A stretch of DNA of 64,000 bases from Paraburkholderia sp. CNPSo 3272 (GCF_024206495.1 NZ_JAMBPQ010000007.1:186001-250000), one strand, 5' to 3'; numbered from the stretch's first letter, positions 1-11,091 are shown. Translations and numbers: made by a program. The notes: generated by a model from the letters alone, not told the origin.

Positions 1-2
1 GC

Positions 3-620
3 AGCACCAAGAGCGACGTGATCGCCGCGGCCCGTGCCGCGCTCGGCGCGCGCATCGCCCAGTTCGTGCCGGGGCATCCCATCGCCGGGCGCGAATCGAG
101 CGGCGTCGACGCCGCGTTGCCCGATCTCTACGTGGGCCGCAACGTCGTGCTGTGCCCGCTCGCGGAAAACGCGCCGGCATCGGTCGAGCGCATCGCCGCG
201 ATGTGGCGCGCCACGGGCGCCGTGATCGGCGAGATGCCGGCCGCGCAGCACGATCGCGTGTTCGCTTCGGTGAGTCATCTGCCGCATGTGTTGTCGTTTG
301 CGCTCGTCGACCAGATTCTCGCTTCGCCCGACGCTCAGCTGAAATTCTCGTTCGCAGCGGGCGGCTTCCGCGACTTCACGCGCATTGCGGCGTCGAGCCC
401 CGAAATGTGGCGCGACGTGTGCCTCGCGAACCGCGCCGCGCTTCTCGCCGAACTCGACGGCTACACTGAAGTGCTGGCCCGCCTGCGCGCGGCCATCGAC
501 GCCGGCGACGGCGCAGCGCTCGAAACCGTGTTCGCGCGTTCGCGCGCGGCGCGCGAGGCGTGGCAGGAGCGCGGCGGCAAGGGCGCGGCAGCGTCCGTCG
601 ATATGACACCAGGCAAATAA
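3..620 (+). CDS. tyrA: Prephenate dehydrogenase, C-terminal part (5' end outside window)
   Basis: The reading frame is open from the window edge (frame starts at base 3) to the TAA at 618-620, so only about 205 C-terminal residues are present. The opening residues STKSDVI and the later HPIAGRE and [11 protein letters not shown] segments are typical of the TyrA family, which oxidatively decarboxylates prephenate to 4-hydroxyphenylpyruvate in tyrosine biosynthesis. The NAD-binding Rossmann start lies upstream of the window. aroA follows 82 bases later on the same strand, the usual aromatic amino-acid cluster of Burkholderiaceae, and the two are probably co-transcribed. Confidence 0.9.
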   Translation, partial: STKSDVIAAARAALGARIAQFVPGHPIAGRESSGVDAALPDLYVGRNVVLCPLAENAPASVERIAAMWRATGAVIGEMPAAQHDRVFASVSHLPHVLSFALVDQILASPDAQLKFSFAAGGFRDFTRIAASSPEMWRDVCLANRAALLAELDGYTEVLARLRAAIDAGDGAALETVFARSRAAREAWQERGGKGAAASVDMTPGK

Positions 621-702
621 GCAAGCAGGACTCAGCCCGACGGCGCGAGCGCCGCAACCCCAGGCAACTCCAGCTAACACCAGGCATTCTCAGGACACGC
701 TC

Positions 703-2007
703 ATGGAACACCTCGATCTCGGACCGTTCACCCGTGCGTCCGGCACGATCCGTCTGCCCGGCTCGAAAAGCATCTCGAACCGCGTGCTGCTGCTCGCGGC
801 GCTGGCCGAGGGCGAAACGACCATCACGAACCTGCTCGACTCCGACGACACGCGCGTGATGCTCGACGCGCTGGAAAAGCTCGGCGTGAAGGTGAAGCGC
901 GAGGACGACACCTGCGTCGTGCAGGGCACGCGCGGCGCGTTCCAGGCGGTACGCGCGGATCTCTTTCTCGGCAACGCAGGCACGGCGGTGCGTCCGCTCA
1001 CGGCCGCGCTCGCGGTGAACGGCGGCGACTACCGTATTCACGGCGTGCCGCGCATGCACGAGCGGCCTATCGGCGATCTCGTGGACGGCCTGCGCCAGAT
1101 CGGCGCGAAGATCGATTACGAAGAAAACGAAGGCTTTCCGCCGCTGCGCATCCGCCCGGCGCCGATTTCGGTCGAGGCGCCCATCCGCGTGCGCGGCGAC
1201 GTGTCGAGCCAGTTCCTCACCGCGCTTCTGATGACGCTGCCACTCGTGCGCGCGAAGGACGGCGTGACGATCGTCGAGGTGGACGGCGAGCTGATCTCCA
1301 AGCCCTACATCGAAATCACGATCAAGCTGATGGAGCGCTTCGGCGTGAAGGTCGAGCGCCACGGCTGGCATCGTTTCGAGATCCCGGCGGGCGTGCGTTA
1401 CCAGTCGCCGGGCAAGATCATGGTCGAAGGCGATGCGTCGAGCGCGTCGTACTTCCTCGCCGCGGGCGCGATCGGCGGCGGCCCGCTGCGCGTGGAAGGC
1501 GTGGGACGCTCGAGCATCCAGGGCGACGTTGCGTTCGCAGCGGCGCTCATGCGCATGGGCGCGAACGTCACGGTCGCCGACGACTGGATTGAGGTTCGCG
1601 GGATCGGCAACGATCACGGCAAGCTCGACCCCATCGATATGGACTTCAACCTGATTCCCGACGCAGCGATGACGATCGCCGTGGCGGCGCTCTTCGCCGA
1701 CGGCGCGACTACGCTGCGCAACATCGCGAGCTGGCGGGTGAAGGAAACCGACCGCATCGCCGCGATGGCCACGGAACTGCGCAAGGTCGGCGCGAACGTG
1801 GAAGAGGGCCCCGATTATCTGATCGTGCGCCCGCCCGAGAAACTCACGCCGAACGCCGCGATCGACACCTACGACGATCACCGCATGGCGATGTGCTTCT
1901 CGCTCGTGAGCCTCGGCGGCGTGCCGGTGCGCATCAACGACCCGAAGTGCGTCGGCAAGACGTTCCCCGATTACTTCGAGCGCTTCCTGGCGCTCGCGCA
2001 ACCTTGA
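703..2007 (+). CDS. aroA: 3-phosphoshikimate 1-carboxyvinyltransferase (EPSP synthase)
   Basis: A 434-residue protein of normal family length. It joins phosphoenolpyruvate to shikimate 3-phosphate, the sixth step of the shikimate pathway. [10 protein letters not shown] at residues 18-27 and [11 protein letters not shown] at 90-100 are the two signature segments around the substrate and PEP sites; a late DDHRMAM motif and a KTFPDYF ending are also typical. It lies between tyrA and cmk, with only 28 bases before cmk, consistent with one transcript. Confidence 0.97.
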   Translation: MEHLDLGPFTRASGTIRLPGSKSISNRVLLLAALAEGETTITNLLDSDDTRVMLDALEKLGVKVKREDDTCVVQGTRGAFQAVRADLFLGNAGTAVRPLTAALAVNGGDYRIHGVPRMHERPIGDLVDGLRQIGAKIDYEENEGFPPLRIRPAPISVEAPIRVRGDVSSQFLTALLMTLPLVRAKDGVTIVEVDGELISKPYIEITIKLMERFGVKVERHGWHRFEIPAGVRYQSPGKIMVEGDASSASYFLAAGAIGGGPLRVEGVGRSSIQGDVAFAAALMRMGANVTVADDWIEVRGIGNDHGKLDPIDMDFNLIPDAAMTIAVAALFADGATTLRNIASWRVKETDRIAAMATELRKVGANVEEGPDYLIVRPPEKLTPNAAIDTYDDHRMAMCFSLVSLGGVPVRINDPKCVGKTFPDYFERFLALAQP

Positions 2008-2035
2008 TTCAAATGAAGCCGAGTCCCTTTGCCGC

Positions 2036-2731
2036 ATGAAATCGACCCGCCCCTTTTATCCGACGCCCGTCATCACGATCGACGGCCCGACCGCTTCCGG
2101 CAAGGGCACGGTGGCCGCGCTAGTCGCCGCGCAACTCGGTTTTCACCTGCTCGACAGCGGCGCGCTGTACCGGCTGGCGGCGCTCGCGAGCGTGCGCTAT
2201 GCGATTGCGGCCGACGACGCCGAGAGCCTTGCGAAGCTGATCGACGATCTCCATATCACGTTCCGCGAGGGGCTTGCGCAGCTCGACGGCGTCGACGTTT
2301 CGAACGAAATCCGTGCCGAGGAAGTGGGCAACCGCGCCTCGACGATCGCCGCGCATCCGGCCGTGCGCACCGCGCTCGTGGCGCGCCAGCGGGCGTTTCG
2401 CAAGCTTCCCGGGCTCGTCGCGGACGGCCGCGACATGGGCACGGTGATCTTCCCCGACGCCGTCCTCAAGGTGTTTTTGACGGCCAGCGTGGAGGCCCGT
2501 GCGGCCCGCCGGCATAAGCAATTGATCCAAAAAGGTTTTTCTGCTAATATGGATGACTTGCTTCGGGATTTGCGCGAACGCGACGCGCGCGACAGTAACC
2601 GCGCGGCCGCGCCGCTCAAGCCTGCAGCGGATGCGCAGCTACTCGATACCTCGGCGCTCTCCGTCGACCAGGCGGTCGAACAGGTGGTGCAGTGGTATCA
2701 GGAGTTTAGCCAGCTGCGGCCCGTCCGGTAA
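2036..2731 (+). CDS. cmk: Cytidylate kinase
   Basis: A 231-residue cytosolic P-loop kinase that phosphorylates CMP and dCMP. The Walker A segment GPTASGKGT lies at residues 17-25; [19 protein letters not shown] and the [14 protein letters not shown] region are the conserved CMP-binding and lid segments. The gene sits between aroA and rpsA, the same order as in many proteobacteria. The ATG at 2036 places the P-loop at the expected distance from the N-terminus. Confidence 0.96.
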   Translation: MKSTRPFYPTPVITIDGPTASGKGTVAALVAAQLGFHLLDSGALYRLAALASVRYAIAADDAESLAKLIDDLHITFREGLAQLDGVDVSNEIRAEEVGNRASTIAAHPAVRTALVARQRAFRKLPGLVADGRDMGTVIFPDAVLKVFLTASVEARAARRHKQLIQKGFSANMDDLLRDLRERDARDSNRAAAPLKPAADAQLLDTSALSVDQAVEQVVQWYQEFSQLRPVR

Positions 2732-2931
2732 TCCGCGAACGGGGCAAAGCGCAGTCAAGAAAGCAGTAAGCAGTGCCAGTAGGTGCCCTGGAAAGCAACA
2801 GGGCGTGTGTTAAACCCTTTAACCCCGTATGGCTTTTGCATCTGCGCCGCGAGCATCGTGTTCCGGCCTCAACGCCCGGTAGTCAAGACCGACTGGCCGA
2901 GGTAGCGAAAACCATGCAAATCCAGATTTTT

Positions 2932-4644
2932 ATGTCCGACCTGCAAACCTCCACCCCGAATACCGAATCTTTCGCGGCTCTGTTCGAAGAGTCGCTGACC
3001 CGCCAGGACATGCGCGCCGGCGAAGTGATTTCCGCCGAAGTCGTGCGCGTCGACCACAACTTCGTGGTCGTCAATGCTGGTCTCAAGTCCGAAGCCTATA
3101 TTCCGCTCGAAGAATTCCTGAACGACGCGGGTGAAGTGGAAGTGCAGGCGGGTGATTTCGTTTCCGTCGCGATCGACGCGCTGGAAAACGGCTACGGCGA
3201 CACCATCCTGTCGCGCGACAAGGCGAAGCGTCTCGCTTCGTGGCTGTCGCTGGAAAAGGCTCTCGACAACAACGAACTCGTGACCGGCACGATCACGGGC
3301 AAGGTCAAGGGCGGCATGACCGTGATGGTCAACGGCATCCGCGCGTTCCTGCCGGGTTCGCTCGTCGACACGCGTCCGGTCAAGGACACGACGCCGTACG
3401 AAGGCAAGACCCTCGAATTCCGCGTCATCAAGCTCGACCGCAAGCGTAACAACGTCGTGCTGTCGCGCCGCGCAGTGATCGAAGCCACGCAAGGCGAAGA
3501 GCGCGCAAAGCTGCTCGAAACGCTCAAGGAAGGCGCGATCGTCAACGGCGTGGTCAAGAACATCACCGACTACGGCGCGTTCGTGGACCTCGGCGGCATC
3601 GACGGCCTGCTGCACATCACCGACATCGCATGGCGTCGCGTGCGTCACCCGAGCGAAGTTCTCTCGGTTGGCCAGGAAGTCACCGCGAAGATCCTCAAGT
3701 TCGACCAGGAAAAGAACCGCGTTTCGCTCGGTATCAAGCAACTGGGCGACGATCCGTGGGAAGGCATCTCGCGCCGTTACCCGTCGGGCACGCGCCTGTT
3801 CGGCAAGGTCACGAACATCACCGACTACGGCGCGTTCGTCGAAGTCGAATCGGGCATCGAAGGCCTGGTTCACGTCTCGGAAATGGACTGGACCAACAAG
3901 AACGTTGCTCCGTCGAAGGTTGTCCAGCTGGGCGACGAAGTCGAAGTCATGGTCCTCGAGATCGACGAAGACCGCCGCCGCATCTCGCTCGGCATGAAGC
4001 AGTGCAAGCCGAATCCGTGGGATGACTTCAGCCGCAACTTCAAGAAGGGCGACAAGCTGCAAGGCGCAATCAAGTCGATCACCGACTTCGGCGTGTTCAT
4101 CGGCCTGCCTGGCGGCATCGACGGTCTGGTTCACCTCTCCGACCTGTCGTGGAGCGAAACCGGCGAAGAAGCCGTTCGCAAGTACAAGAAGGGCGACGAA
4201 GTCGAAGCCGTGGTTCTGGGCATCGACGTCGAGAAGGAACGCATTTCGCTCGGCATCAAGCAGCTCGAAGGCGACCCGTTCAGCAACTTCGTTGCTGTCA
4301 ACGACAAGGGTTCGATCGTCGACGGCGTGGTGAAGTCGGTTGACGCCAAGGGCGCAGTCGTGACGCTGAACGCCGATGTCGAAGGCTACCTGCGTGCTTC
4401 GGAAATCGCCCAAGACCGCGTCGAAGATGCTCGCAACGTGCTGAAGGAAGGCGACAAGGTCAACGCGATGATCATCAACATCGATCGCAAGTCGCGTGGC
4501 ATCAACCTTTCGATCAAGGCGAAGGACTCGGCTGAAACGCAGGAAACCCTGCGCAGCATGTCGGCTGATTCGGGTCAGGCTGCCACCGGCACGACCAACC
4601 TCGGCGCGCTGCTGAAGGCCAAGCTCGACGGCCAGAACCAGTAA
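2932..4644 (+). CDS. rpsA: 30S ribosomal protein S1
   Basis: About 570 residues made of six S1 RNA-binding repeats, with recurring [16 protein letters not shown] and [14 protein letters not shown] blocks. S1 brings mRNA to the 30S subunit. The start chosen here is ATG 2932 ([10 protein letters not shown]), the usual betaproteobacterial N-terminus. An in-frame ATG at 2914 adds six residues and is the one preceded by a plausible ribosome site (GAGG near 2899), so the start is uncertain. The 200-base gap after cmk carries a leader region; S1 genes are known to be autoregulated through their leaders, but that is inference here. Confidence 0.96.
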   Translation: MSDLQTSTPNTESFAALFEESLTRQDMRAGEVISAEVVRVDHNFVVVNAGLKSEAYIPLEEFLNDAGEVEVQAGDFVSVAIDALENGYGDTILSRDKAKRLASWLSLEKALDNNELVTGTITGKVKGGMTVMVNGIRAFLPGSLVDTRPVKDTTPYEGKTLEFRVIKLDRKRNNVVLSRRAVIEATQGEERAKLLETLKEGAIVNGVVKNITDYGAFVDLGGIDGLLHITDIAWRRVRHPSEVLSVGQEVTAKILKFDQEKNRVSLGIKQLGDDPWEGISRRYPSGTRLFGKVTNITDYGAFVEVESGIEGLVHVSEMDWTNKNVAPSKVVQLGDEVEVMVLEIDEDRRRISLGMKQCKPNPWDDFSRNFKKGDKLQGAIKSITDFGVFIGLPGGIDGLVHLSDLSWSETGEEAVRKYKKGDEVEAVVLGIDVEKERISLGIKQLEGDPFSNFVAVNDKGSIVDGVVKSVDAKGAVVTLNADVEGYLRASEIAQDRVEDARNVLKEGDKVNAMIINIDRKSRGINLSIKAKDSAETQETLRSMSADSGQAATGTTNLGALLKAKLDGQNQ

Positions 4645-4669
4645 GCCTCAAACGGGGGCAAGCTGAAGT

Positions 4670-4993
4670 ATGACCAAATCTGAATTGGTCGCGCAGCTGG
4701 CTACGCGATTTCCGCAACTTGTTCTCAAGGACGCGGATTTCGCGGTCAAGACGATGCTCGATGCGATGTCCGAGGCGCTTGCCAAGGGCCATCGCATCGA
4801 AATTCGTGGCTTTGGCAGCTTCGGCCTGAATCGTCGGCCGTCGCGCGTCGGTCGCAATCCCAAGTCGGGTGAAAAGGTGCTGGTGCCTGAGAAGTTCGTA
4901 CCGCACTTCAAGCCGGGCAAGGAACTGCGCGAGCGCGTGGACCGTAATTCGGGCGAGCCGCTGAAGGCGGACGAGCCGGACGACGACCTGTAA
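4670..4993 (+). CDS. ihfB: Integration host factor beta subunit
   Basis: A 107-residue HU/IHF-family DNA-bending protein. [10 protein letters not shown] at the start, [10 protein letters not shown] and the NPKSGEKV arm segment identify the beta subunit. It pairs with IHF alpha to bend DNA at specific sites. It follows rpsA by 25 bases, as in E. coli, and ends before a strong terminator at 5071. The C-terminal tail is somewhat longer and more acidic than in E. coli. IHF often assists sigma-54 promoters such as the one proposed at 47963. Confidence 0.96.
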   Translation: MTKSELVAQLATRFPQLVLKDADFAVKTMLDAMSEALAKGHRIEIRGFGSFGLNRRPSRVGRNPKSGEKVLVPEKFVPHFKPGKELRERVDRNSGEPLKADEPDDDL

Positions 4994-5070
4994 GCGCTGG
5001 ATCGTTTGCGATCAGGCGATTGCGGTCGTCGGCGGTCAATGCCAGATGGCCAGAATGCATGGACCGGTAA

Positions 5071-5106
5071 AAAGCGCTGGGGTGAACAACCCCGGCGCTT
5101 TTTTTT
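5071..5106 (+). terminator. Rho-independent terminator after ihfB
   Basis: An AAGCGC-T-GGGG stem pairs with CCCC-G-GCGCTT across a seven-base loop and runs into a stretch of T residues. It closes the tyrA-to-ihfB plus-strand block. Confidence 0.85.
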
Positions 5107-5289
5107 CGTCTGCGCCTTTTTGGACGCCGCTTGCGCGGGCGCCCCGGTTTGATCCGGCGCTGCGCTCGCTGACACGTGTCGGCCCGCGAGCCGTTCAATT
5201 ACAATACGGGACACTTCGGCGCGGCTTGTGCTGCAGCGCAGCATGTCCGCCACGCCGGCGCCTTTCTCAACTGCCAAGAGAATCCTTCA

Positions 5290-5583
5290 ATGAGATTGAT
5301 CGCCTGGGTGATCCGTGTGCTGGTGTTCGTACTGCTGCTCGTACTCGCGCTCGCCAACACGCAAACCGCGACGCTGAACTTTCTGGCCGGATATTCGTGG
5401 CAGGCCCCGCTGATCCTGATCGGCCTCGCGTTTTTTGTCGTCGGGCTGCTGGCGGGGCTGCTGTCCGCGCTGCCCGGCGTGTTCCGGCTGCGCATGGAAA
5501 ACGGCCGCCTCAAGCGCGACTTGCGGGTGGCGCGTGAAACCCCGACGCCGAGCGTCGAGCCGCCGCTGCCGCCGCTCATCTGA
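5290..5583 (+). CDS. lapA: LapA-domain inner-membrane protein (DUF1049)
   Basis: A 97-residue protein with two hydrophobic segments (about residues 4-22 and 38-60) separated by the conserved NTQTATLNFL turn, followed by a basic cytoplasmic helix. This is the LapA/YciS architecture. LapA works with LapB in controlling LPS assembly and LpxC turnover. The ATG at 5290 is preceded by a weak AAGAGAA site. lapB follows 64 bases later, the normal pairing. Confidence 0.85.
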   Translation: MRLIAWVIRVLVFVLLLVLALANTQTATLNFLAGYSWQAPLILIGLAFFVVGLLAGLLSALPGVFRLRMENGRLKRDLRVARETPTPSVEPPLPPLI

Positions 5584-5647
5584 TTTGTATTGCCGTGCCG
5601 CGCGCCTGAACGCGTGCGGCTGATTTTTCGCTCATACCATCGCTCGC

Positions 5648-6823
5648 ATGGATCTCGATTTTTGGTGGCTACTCGTCATTCCCGTGGCTTTCGCGCTCGG
5701 CTGGATGGCGTCGCGCTACGACCTGAAGGCACTGCTTTCCGAAAGCGCCAATCTGCCGCGCTCGTATTTTCGCGGCCTGAATTTTCTGCTCAACGAGCAG
5801 CCGGACAAGGCCATCGACGCGTTCATCGAGGTCGCCAAGCTCGACCCCGAAACCGTCGAGCTTCACTTCGCGCTCGGCAATCTGTTTCGCCGCCGCGGCG
5901 AGACCGACCGCGCGATTCGCGTGCATCAGAATTTGCTCTCGCGCTCCGACCTGCCCGTGAACGAGCGCGACCACGCGCTCTATGAACTCGGCCAGGACTT
6001 CCTGAAGGCCGGTATGCTCGACCGCGCCGAGGAGACCTTCGGCAAGCTCAAGTCGGGCGACTTCGCGCTCGGCGCACAGCGCGCACTGCTCGCGATCTAC
6101 GAGATCGAGAAGGACTGGAACCGCTGCATCGACACCGCACGCCATCTCGAAACGATGGGCGCGGCCTCGCTCGACCTCGAGATCGCACAGTTCCACTGCG
6201 AACTCGCGCAGGAAGCGCTCCAGCAGAAAAAGCCCGACGAAGCGCGCCGTCAACTGGCGCTCGCGCTGAAGGCCAACGTGCAGAACGTGCGCGCGACGAT
6301 CCTCGCGGGCGACGTCGACGCGGCCAGCGGCGCTTGCGAGACGGCGCTCGACCACTGGCGCGAAGTCGAGGCGCAAAATCCCGCTTATCTGCCGCTCGTC
6401 GCCGAAAAGGTCATGAAAGCCTACGAGACGCTCGGCCGCGCCGAAGAGGGCGCGCAATTGCTCACGACGTGGGTCGACGCGTATCCGACGAACGATCTGC
6501 TCGACGTTGCCTACAAGTATGTCGCCGCACTGCGCGGCGCCGATGCGGCGCATGCGCTCGCCCGTACGCAGATGCAGAAGTCGCCGAACCTCGCCGGCAT
6601 GGCGCGCCTTCTCGAAGCGCAGCAGGCAACGGCCGAAGAGCCGCGCCGCAGCGAACTCGAACTGATGCGCAAGCTGCTCCAGCAGCGCACCAAGAACCTG
6701 CCTCGCTACACCTGCCAGAACTGCGGCTTCCGGGCGCGCCTCTTTTACTGGCAGTGTCCGGGCTGCAGCGGCTGGGAAACCTATGCGCCGCGCCGCGTCG
6801 AGCCGGTTCCCGCCTCGAGCTGA
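5648..6823 (+). CDS. lapB: Lipopolysaccharide assembly protein LapB (YciM)
   Basis: A 391-residue protein: one N-terminal membrane anchor (residues 4-20), a long array of TPR-like helices, and a C-terminal rubredoxin-type metal site made by CQNCG and CPGC pairs near residues 357-375. LapB is an inner-membrane regulator linking LPS synthesis to FtsH-dependent degradation of LpxC. All parts look intact. Its position upstream of ugd and the heptose genes fits an envelope role. Confidence 0.93.
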   Translation: MDLDFWWLLVIPVAFALGWMASRYDLKALLSESANLPRSYFRGLNFLLNEQPDKAIDAFIEVAKLDPETVELHFALGNLFRRRGETDRAIRVHQNLLSRSDLPVNERDHALYELGQDFLKAGMLDRAEETFGKLKSGDFALGAQRALLAIYEIEKDWNRCIDTARHLETMGAASLDLEIAQFHCELAQEALQQKKPDEARRQLALALKANVQNVRATILAGDVDAASGACETALDHWREVEAQNPAYLPLVAEKVMKAYETLGRAEEGAQLLTTWVDAYPTNDLLDVAYKYVAALRGADAAHALARTQMQKSPNLAGMARLLEAQQATAEEPRRSELELMRKLLQQRTKNLPRYTCQNCGFRARLFYWQCPGCSGWETYAPRRVEPVPASS

Positions 6824-6848
6824 GCCTCAAGGGCGCGCGCCCAGCCCG

Positions 6849-6909
6849 GCGCCTGGCCGGCCGCGCCTGGCCGGCCGCGCCTAGCCGGCCGCGCCTAGCC
6901 GGCCGCGCC
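6849..6909. repeat. 14-bp tandem repeat, about 4.4 copies
   Basis: Units at 6849, 6863, 6877 and 6891 read GCGCCTGGCCGGCC (first two) and GCGCCTAGCCGGCC (last two), followed by a partial unit. Each unit contains a GGCCGGCC-type or CTAGCCGG palindromic core. The array fills most of the gap between lapB and ugd. Confidence 0.9.
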
Positions 6910-6949
6910 CACAGTCATTCCATCATCAGCATCTGTCACCGGAGCGCCT

Positions 6950-8347
6950 ATGAAGATCACCATTGTCGGTACCGGCTACGTCGGCCTCGTCACCGGTGCG
7001 TGTCTTGCCGAAATCGGCCACGACGTGTTTTGCCTCGATGTCGATCCGCGCAAGATCGAGATCCTGAACGGCGGCGGCGTCCCGATTCACGAGCCGGGCC
7101 TGCTCGAACTCATCGCGCGCAACCGCGCGGCCGGGCGCATTACCTTTTCCACCGACATCGCGGCGAGTGTCGAGCACGGCGAGGTGCAGTTCATCGCCGT
7201 GGGCACGCCGCCCGACGAAGATGGCTCGGCCGATCTCCAGTACGTGCTCGAGGCGGCGCGCAGCATCGGCCGCCACATGAACGGCTTCAAGGTGGTCGTC
7301 GACAAGTCGACGGTGCCGGTCGGCACGGCGCAGCGCGTGCACGGCGTGCTGGCCGAGGAGCTGGCAAAGCGCGGCCTCGCACAGAGCGTGGATCACCGCT
7401 TCTCGGTCGTCTCGAACCCCGAGTTCCTGAAAGAGGGCGCGGCCGTGGACGACTTCATGCGCCCGGACCGCATCATCATCGGCCTCGACGAGGACGAGAA
7501 CGGCACCGCGGCGCGCGAGAAGATTAAGCGCCTCTACGCCCCGTTCAACCGCAATCACGAACGCACCATTTACATGGACGTGCGCTCCGCCGAATTCACG
7601 AAGTACGCGGCCAACGCCATGCTCGCCACGCGTATCTCGTTCATGAACGAGATGGCGAATCTCGCCGACCGCGTGGGCGCCGACATCGAGTCGGTGCGCC
7701 GTGGCATCGGCTCCGACCCGCGCATCGGCTATCACTTTCTCTATGCGGGCTGCGGCTATGGCGGCTCGTGCTTCCCGAAGGACGTGCAGGCGCTGATCCG
7801 CACGGCCGCGGAGTCGGGTCAGAATCTGCGCGTGCTCGAAGCGGTCGAGGAGGTCAATCACGGCCAGAAGGAAGTGCTCGTGAAGAAGATCGCCAGAGTG
7901 TGCGGCGACGACCTTACCGGCAAGCACTTCGCCGTGTGGGGCCTCGCGTTCAAGCCGAACACCGACGACATGCGCGAAGCGCCGAGCCGCCGCCTGATCG
8001 CCGACCTGCTCTCGCGCGGCGCCACGGTGGCGGCGTGGGACCCGGTCGCGGCAGAAGAGGCGCAGCGCGTGTTCGCGCTCGATCTCGCGCACGCGCCGGA
8101 TCAGCACGCGCGCCTGACGTTCGCGTCGAGCCAGGACGATGCGCTCATGGGCGCGGACGCGCTCGTGATCGTCACCGAATGGACCGCCTTCAAGGCGCCC
8201 GATTTTGCGCATTTGAAGAAGGTGCTCAAGGCACCGCGGATCTTCGACGGACGCAACCTCTACGAGCCCGACACCATGGCGGAGCTCGGCATTGACTATC
8301 ATTCGATTGGGCGGCCCCATGTCAATCTCGCAAACTCCGCAGCCTGA
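6950..8347 (+). CDS. ugd: UDP-glucose 6-dehydrogenase
   Basis: A 465-residue enzyme that oxidises UDP-glucose to UDP-glucuronate, a precursor for capsule, exopolysaccharide and lipid A aminoarabinose. It opens with the Rossmann motif [10 protein letters not shown] (residues 7-16), has the [10 protein letters not shown] segment, and the catalytic cysteine lies in GGSCFPKD (Cys274). The C-terminal UDP-binding domain is complete. Its stop codon overlaps the start of hldA, implying translational coupling. Confidence 0.95.
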   Translation: MKITIVGTGYVGLVTGACLAEIGHDVFCLDVDPRKIEILNGGGVPIHEPGLLELIARNRAAGRITFSTDIAASVEHGEVQFIAVGTPPDEDGSADLQYVLEAARSIGRHMNGFKVVVDKSTVPVGTAQRVHGVLAEELAKRGLAQSVDHRFSVVSNPEFLKEGAAVDDFMRPDRIIIGLDEDENGTAAREKIKRLYAPFNRNHERTIYMDVRSAEFTKYAANAMLATRISFMNEMANLADRVGADIESVRRGIGSDPRIGYHFLYAGCGYGGSCFPKDVQALIRTAAESGQNLRVLEAVEEVNHGQKEVLVKKIARVCGDDLTGKHFAVWGLAFKPNTDDMREAPSRRLIADLLSRGATVAAWDPVAAEEAQRVFALDLAHAPDQHARLTFASSQDDALMGADALVIVTEWTAFKAPDFAHLKKVLKAPRIFDGRNLYEPDTMAELGIDYHSIGRPHVNLANSAA

Positions 8348-9323
8348 AGCCGCACCCGTCGCCGCGCTTGCCGCCGCCATCGCGCCCGAAGTGCGCGTCG
8401 TGCCGCGCGAAAAGCTCGCGACCTCGCGCGTGCTGGTGGTGGGCGACGTCATGCTCGACCGCTACTGGTTCGGCGACGTCAACCGCATCTCGCCAGAAGC
8501 GCCGGTGCCGGTCGTGCATGTGCAGCGCAAGGAAGACCGCCTGGGCGGCGCCGCGAACGTCGCGCGCAACGCGGCGGCGCTCGGCGCCCATGCGGGCCTG
8601 CTGTGCGTGGTGGGCCACGACGAACCCGGCGAGCGCATCGTCGAGCTGCTCGACGAAAGCAACGTGAACGCGTATCTCGAGCGCGATCCCGCGTTGCCGA
8701 CCACCATCAAGCTGCGCGTGCTTTCGCGCCAGCAACAGCTGTTGCGCGTGGACTTCGAAAACACGCCCGCGCATGAGATCCTGCTCGCCAGCCTCGCGCG
8801 TTTCGACGCGCTGCTGCCCACGCACGACGTGATTCTGCTCTCCGACTACGCGAAGGGCGGCCTCACGCACGTCACGCAGATGATCGCGAAGGCGCGCGCT
8901 GCGGGCAAGGCGGTGCTCGTCGATCCCAAGGGCGACGACTGGGAACGCTATCGCGGCGCGAGCCTCATCACGCCGAACCGCGCGGAGCTGCGCGAAGTGG
9001 TGGGCACGTGGAAGTCCGAGGAGGACCTGCACGCGCGCGTGACCAAGCTGCGCCGCGAACTGCAGTTCGACGCGCTGCTGCTCACGCGCTCGGAAGAGGG
9101 TATGACGCTCTTTTCCGATGACGGCGCGCTGCACGCGGCGGCCGATGCGCGCGAAGTGTATGATGTCTCGGGCGCCGGCGACACGGTGATCGCGACCGTC
9201 GCGGTCATGCTGGGCGCGGGCTTGCCGCTCGTCGAAGGCGTCGCGCTCGCGAATCGCGCGGCCGGCATCGTGGTCGGCAAGCTCGGTACGGCCACCGTCG
9301 ACTACGACGAACTCTTTCAATAA
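8319..9323 (+). CDS. hldA: D-glycero-beta-D-manno-heptose-7-phosphate kinase (HldA, kinase-only form)
   Basis: A 334-residue ribokinase/PfkB-family enzyme that phosphorylates heptose 7-phosphate for ADP-heptose synthesis in the LPS core. [13 protein letters not shown] near residue 40, [14 protein letters not shown] and the late DVSGAGDTV anion-hole and catalytic Asp motif are present. There is no C-terminal nucleotidyltransferase domain, so this is the split HldA form rather than bifunctional HldE. ATG 8319 overlaps the end of ugd by 29 bases; an upstream TTG at 8292 is less likely. Confidence 0.92.
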   Translation: MSISQTPQPEAAPVAALAAAIAPEVRVVPREKLATSRVLVVGDVMLDRYWFGDVNRISPEAPVPVVHVQRKEDRLGGAANVARNAAALGAHAGLLCVVGHDEPGERIVELLDESNVNAYLERDPALPTTIKLRVLSRQQQLLRVDFENTPAHEILLASLARFDALLPTHDVILLSDYAKGGLTHVTQMIAKARAAGKAVLVDPKGDDWERYRGASLITPNRAELREVVGTWKSEEDLHARVTKLRRELQFDALLLTRSEEGMTLFSDDGALHAAADAREVYDVSGAGDTVIATVAVMLGAGLPLVEGVALANRAAGIVVGKLGTATVDYDELFQ

Positions 9324-9428
9324 TGTTGTGCACGCGAGCGCGCAGCGCTCGCACCCCAGCCGGAATTTCCGCAGCGTTTTTCCGGCCGGGCATCAACCAC
9401 GCGTGAACCTCGTCACCGCAGAACTATC

Positions 9429-10421
9429 ATGACCCTCATCGTCACCGGCGCGGCCGGCTTCATCGGCAGCAACATCGTCAAGGCGCTGAACGAACGCGGC
9501 GAAGACCGCATCATCGCCGTCGACAATCTCACCCGCGCGGACAAGTTCAGGAATCTCGTCGATTGCGAGATCGACGACTACATCGACAAGACCGAGTTCG
9601 TCGAGCGCTTCACGCGCGGCGATTTCGGCGACGTGCGCGCGGTGTTCCATGAAGGCGCCTGTTCGGACACGATGGAAACCGACGGCCGCTACATGATGGA
9701 CAACAACTTCCGCTATAGCCGCGCCGTGCTCGACGCGTGTCTCGCGCAGCGCGTGCAGTTTCTGTATGCGTCGTCGGCGGCGATCTATGGCGGCTCGACG
9801 CGCTTCGTCGAAGAGCGCGAAGTGGAAGCGCCGCTGAACGTGTACGGCTATTCGAAGTTCCTGTTCGACCAGGTGATCCGCCGCGTGCTGCCCACCGCGC
9901 AAAGCCAGATTGCGGGCTTTCGCTACTTCAACGTGTATGGCCCGCGCGAGACGCATAAGGCGCGCATGGCGTCGGTGGCGTTCCACAACTTCAACCAGTT
10001 CCGCGCCGAAGGCCGCGTGAAGCTGTTCGGCGAATACAACGGTTATGCGCCGGGCGAGCAGACGCGCGATTTCGTCTCCGTCGAGGACGTGGTGAAGGTG
10101 AACCTGTTCTTCTTCGATCATCCGGAGAAGACGGGCATCTTCAACCTGGGCAGCGGCCGCGCCCAGCCGTTCAACGACATTGCCACGACCGTGGTGAACA
10201 CGCTGCGCGCGATGGAAGGCAAGCCCGCGCTCTCGCTCGGGGAGCAGGTCAAGGAAGGGCTGATCGAGTACATTCCGTTCCCCGACGCGCTGCGCGGCAA
10301 GTACCAGTGCTTCACGCAAGCGGACCAGTCGAAGCTGCGCGCTGCCGGCTACGACGCGCCGTTCCTGACGGTGCAGGAAGGGGTGGATCGTTACGTACGT
10401 TGGCTTTCTGGCCAGGTGTAA
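9429..10421 (+). CDS. hldD: ADP-L-glycero-D-manno-heptose-6-epimerase
   Basis: A 330-residue extended SDR enzyme with the NADP-binding [10 protein letters not shown] motif at the N-terminus, a YGYSK (YxxxK) catalytic pair near residue 140 and the RYFNVYGP segment. It converts ADP-D-glycero- to ADP-L-glycero-manno-heptose, completing the inner-core heptose donor made by HldA. It follows hldA by 105 bases and is closed by a hairpin terminator at 10456. Confidence 0.96.
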   Translation: MTLIVTGAAGFIGSNIVKALNERGEDRIIAVDNLTRADKFRNLVDCEIDDYIDKTEFVERFTRGDFGDVRAVFHEGACSDTMETDGRYMMDNNFRYSRAVLDACLAQRVQFLYASSAAIYGGSTRFVEEREVEAPLNVYGYSKFLFDQVIRRVLPTAQSQIAGFRYFNVYGPRETHKARMASVAFHNFNQFRAEGRVKLFGEYNGYAPGEQTRDFVSVEDVVKVNLFFFDHPEKTGIFNLGSGRAQPFNDIATTVVNTLRAMEGKPALSLGEQVKEGLIEYIPFPDALRGKYQCFTQADQSKLRAAGYDAPFLTVQEGVDRYVRWLSGQV

Positions 10422-10455
10422 CGCGAAGCCCTGACTTCATAAACTGGACTCTCCT

Positions 10456-10480
10456 CGCCGGCGAGGGTCGCCGGCGTTTT
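10456..10480 (+). terminator. Terminator after hldD
   Basis: CGCCGGCGA and TCGCCGGCG form a perfect nine-base stem around a GGG loop, followed by TTTT. Confidence 0.75.
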
Positions 10481-10494
10481 CAGGGAGATCCAGC

Positions 10495-10842
10495 ATGTTC
10501 CGAAAAGTCCTTGCGGCGGCCGCGCTTCTGGCCGGTTTCAGCCACGCCTTCGCGGCCGTGGACGTCAACACCGCCAACGAAGACGCGCTTCGCGGCATCA
10601 AGGGCGTTGGGCCCACGCGCGCGAAGGCCATTCTCGACGAGCGCAGCGCGCACGGCCCGTACAAGGATGCCAGTGACCTCGGCAAGCGCGTGAAGGGCAT
10701 GGGCGGCCATACCGTCGAACGTTTGCAGGCCGAAGGATTGGCGATCGGTCCCGCGAATGCTCAGGCGGCGCAGGCGAAGGTTGCGCAGGCAACGCCCGCG
10801 AAGGCGGGCGCACCTCAGGCTGCCGTGGCGGTCAAGAAGTAG
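10495..10842 (+). CDS. ComEA-like helix-hairpin-helix DNA-binding protein
   Basis: A 115-residue protein with a signal-peptide-like start (MFRKVLAAAALLAGFSHAFA) followed directly by VDVNTANEDALRGIKGVGPTRA-type sequence, the ComEA helix-hairpin-helix. The last 30 residues are an Ala/Lys/Gln-rich tail. ComEA proteins bind incoming DNA in the periplasm during transformation. This is a minimal one-domain form common in betaproteobacteria, and a role in DNA uptake is inferred from the family only. A good AGGGAG site precedes ATG 10495. Confidence 0.85.
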   Translation: MFRKVLAAAALLAGFSHAFAAVDVNTANEDALRGIKGVGPTRAKAILDERSAHGPYKDASDLGKRVKGMGGHTVERLQAEGLAIGPANAQAAQAKVAQATPAKAGAPQAAVAVKK

Positions 10843-11091
10843 CAGGCCGCTTGCGCTTGCGTTTTACCCCGCGCGTCGTGCTTCGCCGTTGCGGGGCGCA
10901 GTTTCCTTCAGGTGTCGCTCAGGTGATGTCGACCCGCGACGTTGACCCGCGGCCCGGGCCGCGGGCTTTTTGCCGCGTATGGTGGCCGTGTCGCCAACCT
11001 GCGTCCATACCAGCGTTATGGGTCCCCTGCGGTCGCTGCCCACGTGGTTTAGAATCAATGGATCACGTCATCGCGCCTCACTGCCATTCCC

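Noticed and set aside
376..2037. A 553-codon minus-strand frame opposite aroA
   Set aside because: Shadow of aroA; composition typical of a reverse GC-rich frame.
2869..4413. A 514-codon minus-strand frame opposite rpsA
   Set aside because: Antisense to the highly conserved S1 repeats; its apparent internal repetition merely mirrors them.
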